DNA of 64,000 bases from Paenacidovorax caeni (GCF_001298675.1 NZ_CYIG01000019.1:1-64000), one strand, 5' to 3'. Counted from the stretch's first letter, positions 27,274 through 36,796 are shown. A program made the numbers and translations. The notes: generated from the letters alone by a model not told the origin.

Positions 27274-29964
27274 TCACCCCCGCCGCCGTGCCGCGCGCAG
27301 GCCGAAGGCCGCCGCCAGGGCCGACAGCAGCAGGACACCCCACTCGCTCAGGGTGGGAATGGCCTGCGCGCCGGTAGGTGCAGCCTTGGACAGCCCCGGG
27401 CCACCGGGGTCGTCGATGAAGCCATTGGCCTCCAAATCGTTATCGCCTTCACCACCGTCTTGGATGGTCAGGGTGATGGTGTTGCCACTGATCACGGCAC
27501 CGCGAAATTCATACCAATGATCGGTTCGGTTGGCCAGCGTTTTACCGAATTTGTAGTACTTGGTACCTGCTGGTAGCGGCTGGGGGTAGGTCAGCACCAC
27601 GGTGGCGCTGCTGCCTGCGTCCCCGGTGGCCAATTTAAGGGTGACGATGCCCTGTGGCATCTCCACCGTGCTGGGGGGCGCGGTGGGGATGCTGCTGGTG
27701 GGTGCGGTGCTGGCGGTCTGAATCGTCCACTTGTTCTCTGCTGGAGGCGTGACACCTACAGGCTGGCCTTTTTGTGGGCCTTCAGGCACTTTGATCTCAT
27801 AGGCAAACACAGCGGTAGATGCTTGTGCGGCCTGGATGTTGGTCAGCGTGCAGGTGGCACCCTGACCGGCACACACCCCCGTCCAAGTGCTAAAGCGGTA
27901 ATGGGTGGCAGGCGTGGCAGTACATGTGGCATTGCCACCGTGGGTGACCGTAGCTGGATTGCAACTGGCCACTCCCCCCACATTGGCGTGGACACTGGCC
28001 GTGATGGCGTAGGTGGGTGCAGGCTGGAAGTTGGCGATGAATGCGCAGTTTTGTGCAACCGTGGCTGTGGTGTAGGTGTTGCCTGCAATGCTGCCGCCGC
28101 ATGTGCCATTCACACCATCAACCACATAGCCGGAGTTGGGGCTCAGGGTGAAGCTGGGCGTGGCCTGGTAGGCCACCACCTGCTCGGTATCGGGGCTGAT
28201 GCTGCCGTTAGCGCCAGCGCTGGGGCTCACGCTGTAGCCGCGTGGTGCCTGGCAACTGCCGGTGGTGCCCCCGCCTGTGCCCGCACAACTCCAAGTGAAG
28301 GTGGTGCTTGCGCTGGTGACGCTGCTGGGTGTGCCGGCGCTGCACAACTCCCCACTGGGGGCGCTGGTAAGCAAGGGGGTGTTGCCGCTGTTGTGTGCAT
28401 TGCCGCAGGCGCCATTGACAGGGCCTTGGGTGACAGTCGCCGTGGGTGCAGAACAAGCCTGTGTACCAGTAGCTGTGCCCGCACTGGCCACGGGGGTGAC
28501 GCAAAAAGTCAGCTTCTGATCCACATCGTCCGCAACCAAGACGTATTTCAAGGCCGTAGCACCGCTGATAACCGTGCTACCACGCTTCCACACAAAAGTA
28601 CTCGCACCCTCGTTGTCGCCGTCGGCATCGGCGTAGGTGTAGCTGCCGCTCAGCTCTTGGCCCACGGTAGCTGCACCGGTGATGGTGACACTGCTAGCCG
28701 TGGGGGCCGCATTGGGCTTTAAGCTCTCAGCAAAATGCCCCACAACGCGGTGGTTGTAGAAATCAGGAATCATCAGATAGCCTGCCGGGGCGTTGTAGCC
28801 CAGGCCCAGTGGCGCTTTGAGCCCCGACGCTGTGGTGGCTTGCGTACTACTCGTAAAGTCGGTTTGCCCCAAGACGTAGTCAGCAGCTGCCCCATTGGCT
28901 TTACTCGCTGGGTCGTTATAGACAAGAACACGGTTGAGCGTGTGGTCCGCCACGTACAAAGCGCCGTCAGCCAGCACATCGATACCGTACACAGCGCTAC
29001 TCACCGTCGAAGCCGAAACTACTCGTGAGAATTGAACGGTAGTGAAATCTTGCACGCCCAGCACGCCGTCAGCGGGCGCACCATTGGCCTTGGCAGCCGC
29101 ATTGTCAAAGCGCAGGATGCGTCGGTTGGTCGTGTCACTCACATAGAGGTTGCCAGCGGCATCAACCGTCAAACCGTAGATCTTATTGCCGAAGGTGTAT
29201 GCCGTGACCCCTCCTGCCCCTGCCGTGGTGAGGTTAGCTGCGCCCAGCACGCCATCGGCGCTAGCGCCATTAGCCTTGGTGGCGGCATTATTGAAGCGCA
29301 GCACCCGCTTGTTCGCCCCATCAGACACGTAGAGGTTGCCATGCGCGTCGAGGGCGATACCGAACAGGGAGCTGCCGGTGCCAAAAAGATTGGCTTCGGT
29401 ACCTGTATTCATGGAAACAAAGTTCGCCTGGCCCAGCACGCCATCGGCCTCCGCGAAACTGGGCTTGGTGGCAGCGTTGTCGTAGCGCAGCACGCGCATG
29501 TTGCCGTGATCCGTCACGAATAGGCGCCCGGCTGCATCCATGGCACAGGTCATAGGCAGGAACAGTGATTTCGCAGAGAGTCCGCCGTTGTTGTCCGCAT
29601 AGCTGGTGAAGTCAGGCTGGCCGAAAACAGCTTCAGCCACGCCGCCCTTCTTGATGGCCTCAGCAGCAGAAAAACGCAGAATGCGGTGCTGGTTGTGAGC
29701 CACCACGAACACCTTGCCAGTGGCCGCATCAGCACAAATGTCAGTAGGCCCCACAAAGCGGGTGGCCGATGCACCACCACCTGCCGTGGTGAAGTCGTCC
29801 GCCCCCAGCACCAGGGTGGCCGCTTGGCCATTGGTCCAAGCAGTAGCCGCCGTGGCACTACCCACCGCTGTTGCTAACGCCAGCGTACAAACCAGTGGCG
29901 CAACGATGGGCACACGGATGAAGCGAGATCGCAGAAAGAGACGCAAAGCACGGGGAAATGGCAT
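27274..29964 (-). CDS. NHL-repeat surface protein with IPTL-CTERM sorting signal
   Basis: An 896-residue secreted protein. A signal peptide (about 1-40) is followed by roughly six NHL-type beta-propeller repeats to about residue 410, recognisable by recurring NLYVSDxxNxRVLRF and GVLGxxxFTT. Then come an Ig-like segment (GQELSGSYTYADADGDNEGA), a Cys-containing WSCAG segment, InlB B-type repeats (NGSISPDTEQVV) and a choice-of-anchor-like domain (DGGEGDNDLEANGFIDDPGG). The extreme C-terminus is AIPTLSEWGVLLLSALAAAF then a basic tail, the IPTL-CTERM signal, so it is probably processed by a dedicated envelope sorting system not seen here. Base composition looks lower in G+C than the flanking operons, and it lies in the island between degP and lepA. 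The ligand is unknown; adhesion or exopolymer binding is a guess. Confidence 0.85.
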   Translation of the reverse strand: MPFPRALRLFLRSRFIRVPIVAPLVCTLALATAVGSATAATAWTNGQAATLVLGADDFTTAGGGASATRFVGPTDICADAATGKVFVVAHNQHRILRFSAAEAIKKGGVAEAVFGQPDFTSYADNNGGLSAKSLFLPMTCAMDAAGRLFVTDHGNMRVLRYDNAATKPSFAEADGVLGQANFVSMNTGTEANLFGTGSSLFGIALDAHGNLYVSDGANKRVLRFNNAATKANGASADGVLGAANLTTAGAGGVTAYTFGNKIYGLTVDAAGNLYVSDTTNRRILRFDNAAAKANGAPADGVLGVQDFTTVQFSRVVSASTVSSAVYGIDVLADGALYVADHTLNRVLVYNDPASKANGAAADYVLGQTDFTSSTQATTASGLKAPLGLGYNAPAGYLMIPDFYNHRVVGHFAESLKPNAAPTASSVTITGAATVGQELSGSYTYADADGDNEGASTFVWKRGSTVISGATALKYVLVADDVDQKLTFCVTPVASAGTATGTQACSAPTATVTQGPVNGACGNAHNSGNTPLLTSAPSGELCSAGTPSSVTSASTTFTWSCAGTGGGTTGSCQAPRGYSVSPSAGANGSISPDTEQVVAYQATPSFTLSPNSGYVVDGVNGTCGGSIAGNTYTTATVAQNCAFIANFQPAPTYAITASVHANVGGVASCNPATVTHGGNATCTATPATHYRFSTWTGVCAGQGATCTLTNIQAAQASTAVFAYEIKVPEGPQKGQPVGVTPPAENKWTIQTASTAPTSSIPTAPPSTVEMPQGIVTLKLATGDAGSSATVVLTYPQPLPAGTKYYKFGKTLANRTDHWYEFRGAVISGNTITLTIQDGGEGDNDLEANGFIDDPGGPGLSKAAPTGAQAIPTLSEWGVLLLSALAAAFGLRAARRRG

Positions 29965-30089
29965 AGATGTGTGCCTTTGACAAGAATCTAAGTCAGGAGA
30001 CACACACGGTAACAAAGCGCTAGCGCTGAAGATTGCACAAGATTGCAATGCAATCCACGCCTCTGGACTGGCCTGGATACTTCAGGTCT

Positions 30090-30137
30090 CAAAGCAACTC
30101 GAGCCTTACCCAGCAAGCGCAAGCAGCTATCAAAAAA
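30090..30137 (-). repeat. Intergenic repeat, copy 8
   Basis: Minus strand: TTGATAGCTGCTTGCGCTTG then CTGGGTAAGGCTCGAG. It lies 17 bases beyond the stop of the response-regulator gene, in the gap before the NHL-repeat gene. Confidence 0.75.
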
Positions 30138-30153
30138 GAAGTGATTGAAATCA

Positions 30154-30864
30154 TCAAGCCAGGTCGGATGGTGCGTGCAGCTCCAAGGGCAAGCACAAAC
30201 GGTAGCCCTTGCCACGCTGACCAGCGATGGGGTTGCCAGCACCAGATGGCTCTTGCAGTTTGCTGCGTAAACGGCTGATCAATACGGCCAGATTTTCCAC
30301 GGTCAAGGGCGTATCCATGGTGCGGCCTAATTGATGGATTAAGCGATCGCTGTCCATTTCCTGGTGTGGTGCCAGTGCCAAAGTTTCCAGCAGTTGGGTT
30401 TCACGTGCGGTCAGCATCCAGACATGGCCATCGGGTGCGCGCAGCTGCTGGCGCTGAAGCAGCAACTGGTAGCGTGGCGCACGGATGGGCCGCTGCACCC
30501 GGCGCAACAAGTTGGTAATGACCGCTTCCAGCTCAACCACATTGGTCGGCTTGGTCAGGTACACGTCTCCTCCCATGAGGTAGCCCATGGAACGATCTGA
30601 AGGACGGGTGCGTGCCGTGAGCATGACGATGCCCAGATCAGGCTGGGTGGCGCGCAGTCGCTGGGCAATACTGAAACCATCTTCATACGGCAGGTTCACA
30701 TCCAACACCACCACGTCGATGCGGAACTTCCTCATCCACGCATTCAAGGCTTCACCAGAATCGGCCCCTAGCACGCGCCAATGCGGGCGCTGCAAATAGC
30801 ACAACATTTCTTCGCGCAAATCGTCGTGGTCTTCCACCACAACAACGGTCATCTGTTCAGACAT
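30154..30864 (-). CDS. OmpR/PhoB-type response regulator (second system)
   Basis: A 236-residue two-component regulator. The receiver domain has VVEDHDD and phospho-acceptor D55 in VVLDVNLP; the DNA-binding domain is a C-terminal winged helix ending RGKGYRLCLP. In the receiver, the segment that normally reads GADDYLxKP is GGDVYLTKP, so one acidic residue is replaced; the conserved Lys is kept. Its start overlaps the upstream kinase gene by 16 bases, so the two form a pair. It is a paralogue of the regulator at 33021-33749. The NHL-repeat gene lies directly downstream and may be its target (inference). Confidence 0.9.
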   Translation of the reverse strand: MSEQMTVVVVEDHDDLREEMLCYLQRPHWRVLGADSGEALNAWMRKFRIDVVVLDVNLPYEDGFSIAQRLRATQPDLGIVMLTARTRPSDRSMGYLMGGDVYLTKPTNVVELEAVITNLLRRVQRPIRAPRYQLLLQRQQLRAPDGHVWMLTARETQLLETLALAPHQEMDSDRLIHQLGRTMDTPLTVENLAVLISRLRSKLQEPSGAGNPIAGQRGKGYRLCLPLELHAPSDLA

Positions 30865-32741
30865 AGTTCAAAAACGATGTGCTGGGAATCCGGTACGTAG
30901 CGCACTGTGGCGCGCATCAGGCAAGCAACCTGGGCCACCCAGTACAGGCCCAGTCCCGTACCGCTGCAAAACAAAGCACTGGAGGCGCGGTAGTATTTTT
31001 GGAACAATTTTTCGGGTTCGGGCCAACCGGCCCGGCCCGGTGCGTTGCACACCTTGATGTGTACCGAGGTCTCCAGCACATCCAGCCGCAGTGTGACCGG
31101 GCTGTGGGGGTCACCATAGCGCAAGGCGTTATCTAGCAGGTTACGCACCATCAGGCGCAGCAGCGCACCATCTACTTGCAGTTGCACGTTGGCGGGCAGT
31201 TCCAGCCGAATCCGCTGGGCTTGCGCCGTGTTCTCTGCGCACTGCACCAGCAAGGCCGTAAGGTCTTCGTGATCGGGCTGTACCGTCAGGGCGCCTTGCT
31301 CCAGGTAATCCACCGCCACACAGCGCTCCAAAATGGCATCAATGTTGTCCACAGCCCGCTGCATCTTTGTCAAACGCGCCCCACGATCTTCGGGCTGGGC
31401 GTCGGGGGTGCGCTGTAAATGTTGGATCGCTACCCGCAACAACGACAGAGGATTTTTCAACTCATGCAGCACCATGCTGAGAAAGCTGCTCGTTTCGGCA
31501 TGGCGCTGTTTTTCGTAGCGCAATGCTGCATCGGTTGCATGCTTTTGTTGCTCTAAAGCCGTCTGGTGCTGAAGTTTGAGCTGTGTGTGCCTGGCCATGA
31601 TGAGCAAAGCCATGAACATGGTGAACGCATTGCTCGGCAAGGTCGGGTACAGCGACACATTGGACAAGAGTGGCAAAGGTGCGATGGCAGGCATCAGCCA
31701 AAGCAACAAGTAGGCCACAAGACAAATGCTGAGCGTCTTAAATAGCAGCCGTAGTGTCCGATCCTCTATGGAAGCGAACCACACCACCACACCACCCCAT
31801 AGCGTGACACACAGCATCCCCAGATTGTTCAGTGCCATCGCTTGCGCACCCTGACCTAAGCTGATCAGCAGCAATTGCACGGGCAACAGACCCACACAAA
31901 CCGTATAAACCAACGTACACCACGCGGGGACATTGAACAAAGGCAATATGGCCCTGAACAACAAGCAAGCCCATGCGAAATGGATGCTGTTGGCATAAAG
32001 AGTGAGTTGATTGAGAACCCCCACAGAGTCAGGCAACAAATACTTGGCCACCAGACCCATTTGCAAGCCCACCAGCACAAAAGTTGCAAGATCAAACCCG
32101 GCGTTCAGCCCCCACAAAGGCTCGCGCGTCACACGCCAAGCGAACAGTGACAGGCACATCACGACCACACTAAACCCCATGTACAAACCAAGCAAAACAT
32201 GGGTACGGATGTCGAACTCTTGGCTTTCCTCGGTAGAAATCACCGTGAAATGGGCAATCGTGTTAGCACTGTGTACACGCACAAAAACCGTGGCATCGTC
32301 TCCTGGCGAACTGCGATAAGGCACACTGAATGCCAGTTCACCGCGCTCGCGCCCGTGGTAGGCGTGGCGGGTACCAAAATGCTGCACCTCCCAGGCGCCA
32401 TCGATTGCACGCTGGAATATCTGGATGTCTTGCAGCAAACTGGGTTGCACACGAATGACCCAGATACCGGGTGGAGGCTGGCGCAGCTGTAACCGCACCC
32501 AAAAAGGAATGCCTTTGTTGCGCAGCGGCAAAGGCCCCTCAAAAGTCTGCCACCCCTGGGCACGCTCAATATCCGCAATGGACAGCACGCCCTCAGGATC
32601 TTCAAGATAACTGCGCTGCTCGACCAAATCCAAGGCTGCCTGCGCTGGCAACGCCATACACAGCACGCTGGCGCACACCCACAGTACATGACGCCCTAGC
32701 CTCACCAAGCAAGCTCTGCACCTTTGCAGCGCGGTATGCAT
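30849..32741 (-). CDS. Sensor histidine kinase with 7TMR-DISM input (second system)
   Basis: A 630-residue membrane kinase. A signal peptide ending in AQA leads to an extracellular DISMED2-like carbohydrate-binding type domain (about 40-165), seven transmembrane helices (about 170-385), a coiled coil, the dimerisation domain with MVLHELKNPLS near residue 424 and an HATPase domain with NLLDNALRYG and GTGLGLYWV. 7TMR-DISM receptors are thought to sense extracellular glycans or metabolites. The ATG at 32741 was preferred because it yields a clean signal peptide; ATG at 32810 would add 23 residues, and neither has a good ribosome-binding site. It is coupled to the downstream response regulator. 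Confidence 0.85.
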   Translation of the reverse strand: MHTALQRCRACLVRLGRHVLWVCASVLCMALPAQAALDLVEQRSYLEDPEGVLSIADIERAQGWQTFEGPLPLRNKGIPFWVRLQLRQPPPGIWVIRVQPSLLQDIQIFQRAIDGAWEVQHFGTRHAYHGRERGELAFSVPYRSSPGDDATVFVRVHSANTIAHFTVISTEESQEFDIRTHVLLGLYMGFSVVVMCLSLFAWRVTREPLWGLNAGFDLATFVLVGLQMGLVAKYLLPDSVGVLNQLTLYANSIHFAWACLLFRAILPLFNVPAWCTLVYTVCVGLLPVQLLLISLGQGAQAMALNNLGMLCVTLWGGVVVWFASIEDRTLRLLFKTLSICLVAYLLLWLMPAIAPLPLLSNVSLYPTLPSNAFTMFMALLIMARHTQLKLQHQTALEQQKHATDAALRYEKQRHAETSSFLSMVLHELKNPLSLLRVAIQHLQRTPDAQPEDRGARLTKMQRAVDNIDAILERCVAVDYLEQGALTVQPDHEDLTALLVQCAENTAQAQRIRLELPANVQLQVDGALLRLMVRNLLDNALRYGDPHSPVTLRLDVLETSVHIKVCNAPGRAGWPEPEKLFQKYYRASSALFCSGTGLGLYWVAQVACLMRATVRYVPDSQHIVFELCLNR

Positions 32742-32819
32742 GAGCAGTACAGGTATAGCCAATAGGCAGGAAGGCACAGTATGAGTTTGCACGATAGCAA
32801 GCTGCCACATGGAGACAAA

Positions 32820-32865
32820 AAGCGCTCAAGCCCAATAAAAACAAGCGCAAGCAGCTATCAATTAA
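32820..32865 (-). repeat. Intergenic repeat, copy 9
   Basis: Minus strand: TTGATAGCTGCTTGCGCTTG then TTTTTATTGGGC. It lies in the 279-bp gap between the two two-component pairs, upstream of the second kinase; the rest of the gap shows no gene. Confidence 0.7.
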
Positions 32866-33020
32866 GGAGCAAATTAACACGATAGGCCCATCCTGCACCG
32901 AGCAATGTGATGAGCACGGTTGGCACCCCCTGCAATGCCTTAGTACTGAATGCACAAGGCCTTGAAAGCTATCGCTTGATTGTAGGAAAAGGATGCCACC
33001 ACAAATCTTTGTGGCAGCCC

Positions 33021-33749
33021 TTATTTGGATAGCTTTTCCGCCTGTTCAACGCACGGCACCGTCAGGGCATAACCTACGCCCCGCACGGCGCGAATAGGCT
33101 CCAGCGTGGGGCTGGCGGGGGCCAGTTTGCGGCGCAGGCGGCTGATCGCCATCTCCAGCCGGTATTCCATGCCGGGGGGATCGCCCAAGGCTTGGGCCAA
33201 TGCCCGTCGGCTGGCGCTGGCAGGGGCGCAGCGCACCAGCACTTGCAGCAGCAAAACCTCGCTGGCGGTGAGCGGCAGCGGCCCCCCTTGGGGCGGAATC
33301 AGGCACTGGCGCCAGGCATCGAGGCACCACGTGGCTGGCACGGCTGGTGGCTTGTGGCAAGGCTGCAGGCGACGCACCAGGTTGGCAATAACGGCCAGCA
33401 GCTCGTCTGGCGGTGTCGGCTTGACGAGATAGGCATCGGCCCCTTCGTGCAGCCCGTTGAGCCGGTCACGTGCTGCACCCCGTGCGGTGAGCACCACCAC
33501 CCCTAGCTCGGGGCGCTGGGCACGCAACGTGGCGCAGATCGACAAACCATCTTCCCCAGGCAAACCAACATCGAGCACCACCAGGCAGCACGGTTGGTGC
33601 GCCAAGTGGGCCTGCAGGGCCGCGCCATGGGGCAAGCCGGTAGCAACGTAGCCAGCACATTGCAGGTGGAACACGAGTTCGTCGCGCAAAGCGGTGTTGT
33701 CTTCAACCAAGGCAATCGGTGTGCGAGCAGGCAAGGGGATGGAGGTCAT
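33021..33749 (-). CDS. OmpR/PhoB-type response regulator (first system)
   Basis: A 242-residue regulator with a receiver domain (VEDN, phospho-acceptor D60 in VVLDVGLPGEDG, K in AYLVKP) and a C-terminal winged helix ending AVRGVGYALTV. ATGA at 33746-33749 couples it to the kinase gene in front. It is similar across its length to the regulator at 30154-30864, indicating duplication of the kinase-regulator pair. Targets unknown; it follows degP in the same direction. Confidence 0.9.
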   Translation of the reverse strand: MTSIPLPARTPIALVEDNTALRDELVFHLQCAGYVATGLPHGAALQAHLAHQPCCLVVLDVGLPGEDGLSICATLRAQRPELGVVVLTARGAARDRLNGLHEGADAYLVKPTPPDELLAVIANLVRRLQPCHKPPAVPATWCLDAWRQCLIPPQGGPLPLTASEVLLLQVLVRCAPASASRRALAQALGDPPGMEYRLEMAISRLRRKLAPASPTLEPIRAVRGVGYALTVPCVEQAEKLSK

Positions 33750-35281
33750 GGCGCATGGTGGGAGGGGGTTGCAGGTAAGAACAACTCAAAACTGGCACCT
33801 TGTACCCATTCGGGCTGCAATTGCAAGCTGCCGCCGTGGCGCTGGGCAATGTCACGCGCCAGGGCCAAACCCAATCCCAAGCCAGGATGGGCACTGGCTT
33901 CGTCCAAACGCACGAATTTATCGAAAATGACGGCCTGCTTCGCGGGTGCAATGCCGGGGCCATGGTCGCAAATGCACCAGCACAGCCCCGGCTGGGCGCT
34001 GCGGCCCTGCGCGCGCACGTTGAGGTGGATATGGATGGGGGTGCCCGGATGCGCGTATTTGAGCGCGTTATCCAGCAAGTTCAGCAGGGCAAAGAGCAGC
34101 AGCCGCGCATCGCCACGCACCTGGGGCCATGCAGGCAGCGCGGGGGCTGCACTGAACTGCACGCGTGCAGCCTGCTCTGGTGCCTGCAAGGCCAGGGCCT
34201 GGTGGGTGAGAGCCTGCAAGTCCAGCACCTCATCTTGCAAACTGCCAGGGCCACTGTGCAAACGCTCTTGGGCTTCGGTCAACTCCATCAGGGCGCTCAT
34301 GCGTGCCACCGCCTGGGCAATGCGGTCGTAACGCTGACTGCGCTGGGCTGGATCGACCTGCATGTGGTCAAGCAAGCGCAGGCTGTGGGTGGCGGCATCA
34401 ATCACCGCCACCGGGGTGCGCACTTCGTGTGCCACCATGCCCAAAAAACGCTGCTGCTCTTCGCGTGCGTGGCGTTCACGCTGGGCATCGGCCAGGGCAG
34501 TGGCAGCGCGCTGCTGGGCAGCGTCGCGGGCGCGCTGGGCATCCCGGGTTTGCAGGGCCATGCTGGCGTGCAACACCAACACCACCGGCAGCACCGACCA
34601 GCGCACCAGCTCCATCATCCAGGGCTGGAATGCCAGCAGCTCCAGCCGCGCCCCCACGGCTGGCCACATGACGAAAAAATGCAGGGGCAAAACGATGGCC
34701 AGCGCACGCTCAGACAAGGTACTGCTGCGCCACAATGCCCGGTACGCGGGCCATGACAACAGCGGTGCCAGCAGCAAATTGAGCATTTGTGGCACCACGA
34801 CGGCACTGAAATACGGCGTCCAGGCGGCGCCCATGGCGAGCACTCCTACACCCACACCTGCCCCCTGGTAGTAGCGACGCAACCAGGGAAAGCGCCGATG
34901 CAGCTGCAGCCAATGCATTTGGCACAGCGAGCCGATCACAGCCTGCGCGCCCTGCAAGGTATCGCCCAGGCGCTGGATCAGCGCGGCATCATCCGTGTGC
35001 AGCAGTGCGGGTAACAAGCCGTCAATGGCTGCCCAACGCAAAGCGCTGCAGCCCACAAACAAGGCAAACAGCGCATACAAGGCGCTGCGCGTACTCCACC
35101 AGGCGATCAGGTTGAGCAGCGCCACCCCGGTCAATACGCCCAGCAACCAGCCCGACAGCACTGCCTCACCTGCAGCCAGGGCGGGAGCTGTAGCCATGGC
35201 AGGGCCACAAGCACAGGCCCATGCCAACAGCCACAGCGTAGTGCTCAGCGCGCGGGGCGAATCAGCACGTACTGAGCCCAT
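33746..35281 (-). CDS. Sensor histidine kinase with seven-transmembrane input (first system)
   Basis: A 511-residue kinase. A signal-like N-terminus (to about 38) is followed by seven hydrophobic helices of the 7TMR-DISM type (about 40-245) without a large extracellular domain, a coiled coil, the dimerisation domain with MVAHEVRTPVA near 284 and an HATPase domain with NLLDNALKYA and HPGLGLGLALA. The start ATG lies inside the last 37 bases of degP in another frame, so translation is probably coupled to degP. It pairs with the overlapping response regulator gene. The shorter input makes the two paralogous systems likely to sense different signals. Confidence 0.85.
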   Translation of the reverse strand: MGSVRADSPRALSTTLWLLAWACACGPAMATAPALAAGEAVLSGWLLGVLTGVALLNLIAWWSTRSALYALFALFVGCSALRWAAIDGLLPALLHTDDAALIQRLGDTLQGAQAVIGSLCQMHWLQLHRRFPWLRRYYQGAGVGVGVLAMGAAWTPYFSAVVVPQMLNLLLAPLLSWPAYRALWRSSTLSERALAIVLPLHFFVMWPAVGARLELLAFQPWMMELVRWSVLPVVLVLHASMALQTRDAQRARDAAQQRAATALADAQRERHAREEQQRFLGMVAHEVRTPVAVIDAATHSLRLLDHMQVDPAQRSQRYDRIAQAVARMSALMELTEAQERLHSGPGSLQDEVLDLQALTHQALALQAPEQAARVQFSAAPALPAWPQVRGDARLLLFALLNLLDNALKYAHPGTPIHIHLNVRAQGRSAQPGLCWCICDHGPGIAPAKQAVIFDKFVRLDEASAHPGLGLGLALARDIAQRHGGSLQLQPEWVQGASFELFLPATPSHHAP

Positions 35282-36705
35282 TCGCCACGGCGCACCAGCA
35301 GGTTGATGGGCTTGGCCTTGTCCACCTTGGCCAGCACGGCATCAAAGTCCTTGACGCTGGCGATCTCGGTGTTGGCCACGGCCAGGATCACATCGTCCTC
35401 GCGCAGGCCAGCACGCGCTGCCGCGTCAGTTGCCGCGACGATGCGAACGCCACCCTTGAGCTTCAGCTCTTTCTTCTGCGCTGCCGTCAGGTCTGCCACC
35501 GTCAGGCCGAACTGCTGGGCGGCCGCGGACGGCTTGGCCTTCGCAGTCGCCGCGGAAACCTTTTCATCAGGCTCAACCTCGGCAATGGTCAGGGTCAGGT
35601 CCTTGTGAGCACCCCGGCGGAACACGGTCAACACGCTCTTGCTGCCCGGCTTGGTGTTGCCCACCAGGCGCGGCAGATCGGCCACCTTCTCAATCGCCTT
35701 ACCGTCGAAGCGTGTGATCACGTCGCCCGGCTCAACGCCGGCCTTCTCAGCGGGCGAATCAGCCTCAACGGCGGACACCAAAGCACCCTGCGGCTTACCC
35801 AGGCCGATGGATTCGGCCACGTCCTTGGTCACAGGCCCGATCTGCACGCCGATGCGCCCGCGCGTCACGCGGCCTGTAGCACGCAGTTGATCGCTAACGC
35901 GGATGGCCTCGTCCATGGGAATGGCGAACGAAATCCCCATGAAGCCACCCGACCGCGAGTAGATTTGGCTGTTGATACCCACCACCTCACCGCGCATATT
36001 AATCAGCGGCCCCCCCGAATTGCCGGGATTGATGGCCACGTCCGTTTGGATAAAGGGCAGGTAGTCACCCGTATCGCGCTGCTTGGCGCTGACGATACCT
36101 GCGGTGACGGTATTCTCCAATCCAAATGGCGAGCCGATGGCCATGACCCACTCGCCCACTTTCAGGCGGCTGACGTCACCAACCTTCACGGCGGGCAAGC
36201 CGGAGGCCTCGATCTTCACCACAGCCACGTCAGTGCGCTTGTCTGCACCGATGATCTTGGCCTTGAACTCACGCTTGTCGGTCAGGGTGACCACCACCTC
36301 GTCGGCACCTTCGACCACGTGGGCGTTTGTCATCACATAGCCATCGGGCGTCAGGATGAACCCCGAGCCCACGCCGCGCGGCTGTTCCTCGTCGGGCTGT
36401 GGGCGCTGGGGCCGCTGCTGGCGCGGCATATTGGGCATGGGCAGACCGAAACGCTTGAAAAACTCGAGCATTTCCTCGTCCATGCCTGCCGCACCCATCC
36501 GGCCAGACGTCTTTTCCAAGGTGCGGATATTGACCACAGAAGGCCCCACCTGCTCCACCAGCTCGGTGAAATCAGGCAGGCCGCGCACGGCAACGCCTTG
36601 CGCATGGGCAGGCACCGCCACGGCGACCAAGCCGCCCGCACCACCTAGCAAGAGCGCAGCGGAAAAAGCACAGGAATGCAGCAGCTTCCAATCAAACTTG
36701 GGCAT
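35245..36705 (-). CDS. degP: Periplasmic serine protease DegP/MucD
   Basis: Envelope protease and chaperone of the HtrA family. The 486-residue protein has a signal peptide (about 1-35, cleaved after AHA), a trypsin-like domain with the complete triad H129 (TNAHVV), D159 (RTDVAV) and S230 (GNSGGP), and two PDZ domains (about 275-365 and 400-480). A proline/glutamine-rich loop (about 92-108) lies before the protease core. It follows rpoE and rseA, consistent with the MucD role of this family in the sigma-E envelope stress response. The product overlaps the downstream kinase start. Confidence 0.94.
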   Translation of the reverse strand: MPKFDWKLLHSCAFSAALLLGGAGGLVAVAVPAHAQGVAVRGLPDFTELVEQVGPSVVNIRTLEKTSGRMGAAGMDEEMLEFFKRFGLPMPNMPRQQRPQRPQPDEEQPRGVGSGFILTPDGYVMTNAHVVEGADEVVVTLTDKREFKAKIIGADKRTDVAVVKIEASGLPAVKVGDVSRLKVGEWVMAIGSPFGLENTVTAGIVSAKQRDTGDYLPFIQTDVAINPGNSGGPLINMRGEVVGINSQIYSRSGGFMGISFAIPMDEAIRVSDQLRATGRVTRGRIGVQIGPVTKDVAESIGLGKPQGALVSAVEADSPAEKAGVEPGDVITRFDGKAIEKVADLPRLVGNTKPGSKSVLTVFRRGAHKDLTLTIAEVEPDEKVSAATAKAKPSAAAQQFGLTVADLTAAQKKELKLKGGVRIVAATDAAARAGLREDDVILAVANTEIASVKDFDAVLAKVDKAKPINLLVRRGEWAQYVLIRPAR

Positions 36706-36737
36706 CGTCTTCCTTTCAGAGTCAATTCAACAGCCAA

Positions 36738-36756
36738 CGGCCAGTCTGACTGGCCG
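36738..36756. promoter_or_regulatory. Hairpin in the rseA-degP spacer
   Basis: CGGCCAGT-CTG-ACTGGCCG, a perfect 8-bp stem with a three-base loop and no T run on either side. It lies between the rseA stop and the degP start and could modulate read-through from the rpoE-rseA transcript into degP, or be an operator. Confidence 0.45.
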
Positions 36757-36796
36757 CTTGGGGTGTGAGAGCGGGTGACGTCAAGACGCCAAAGGC

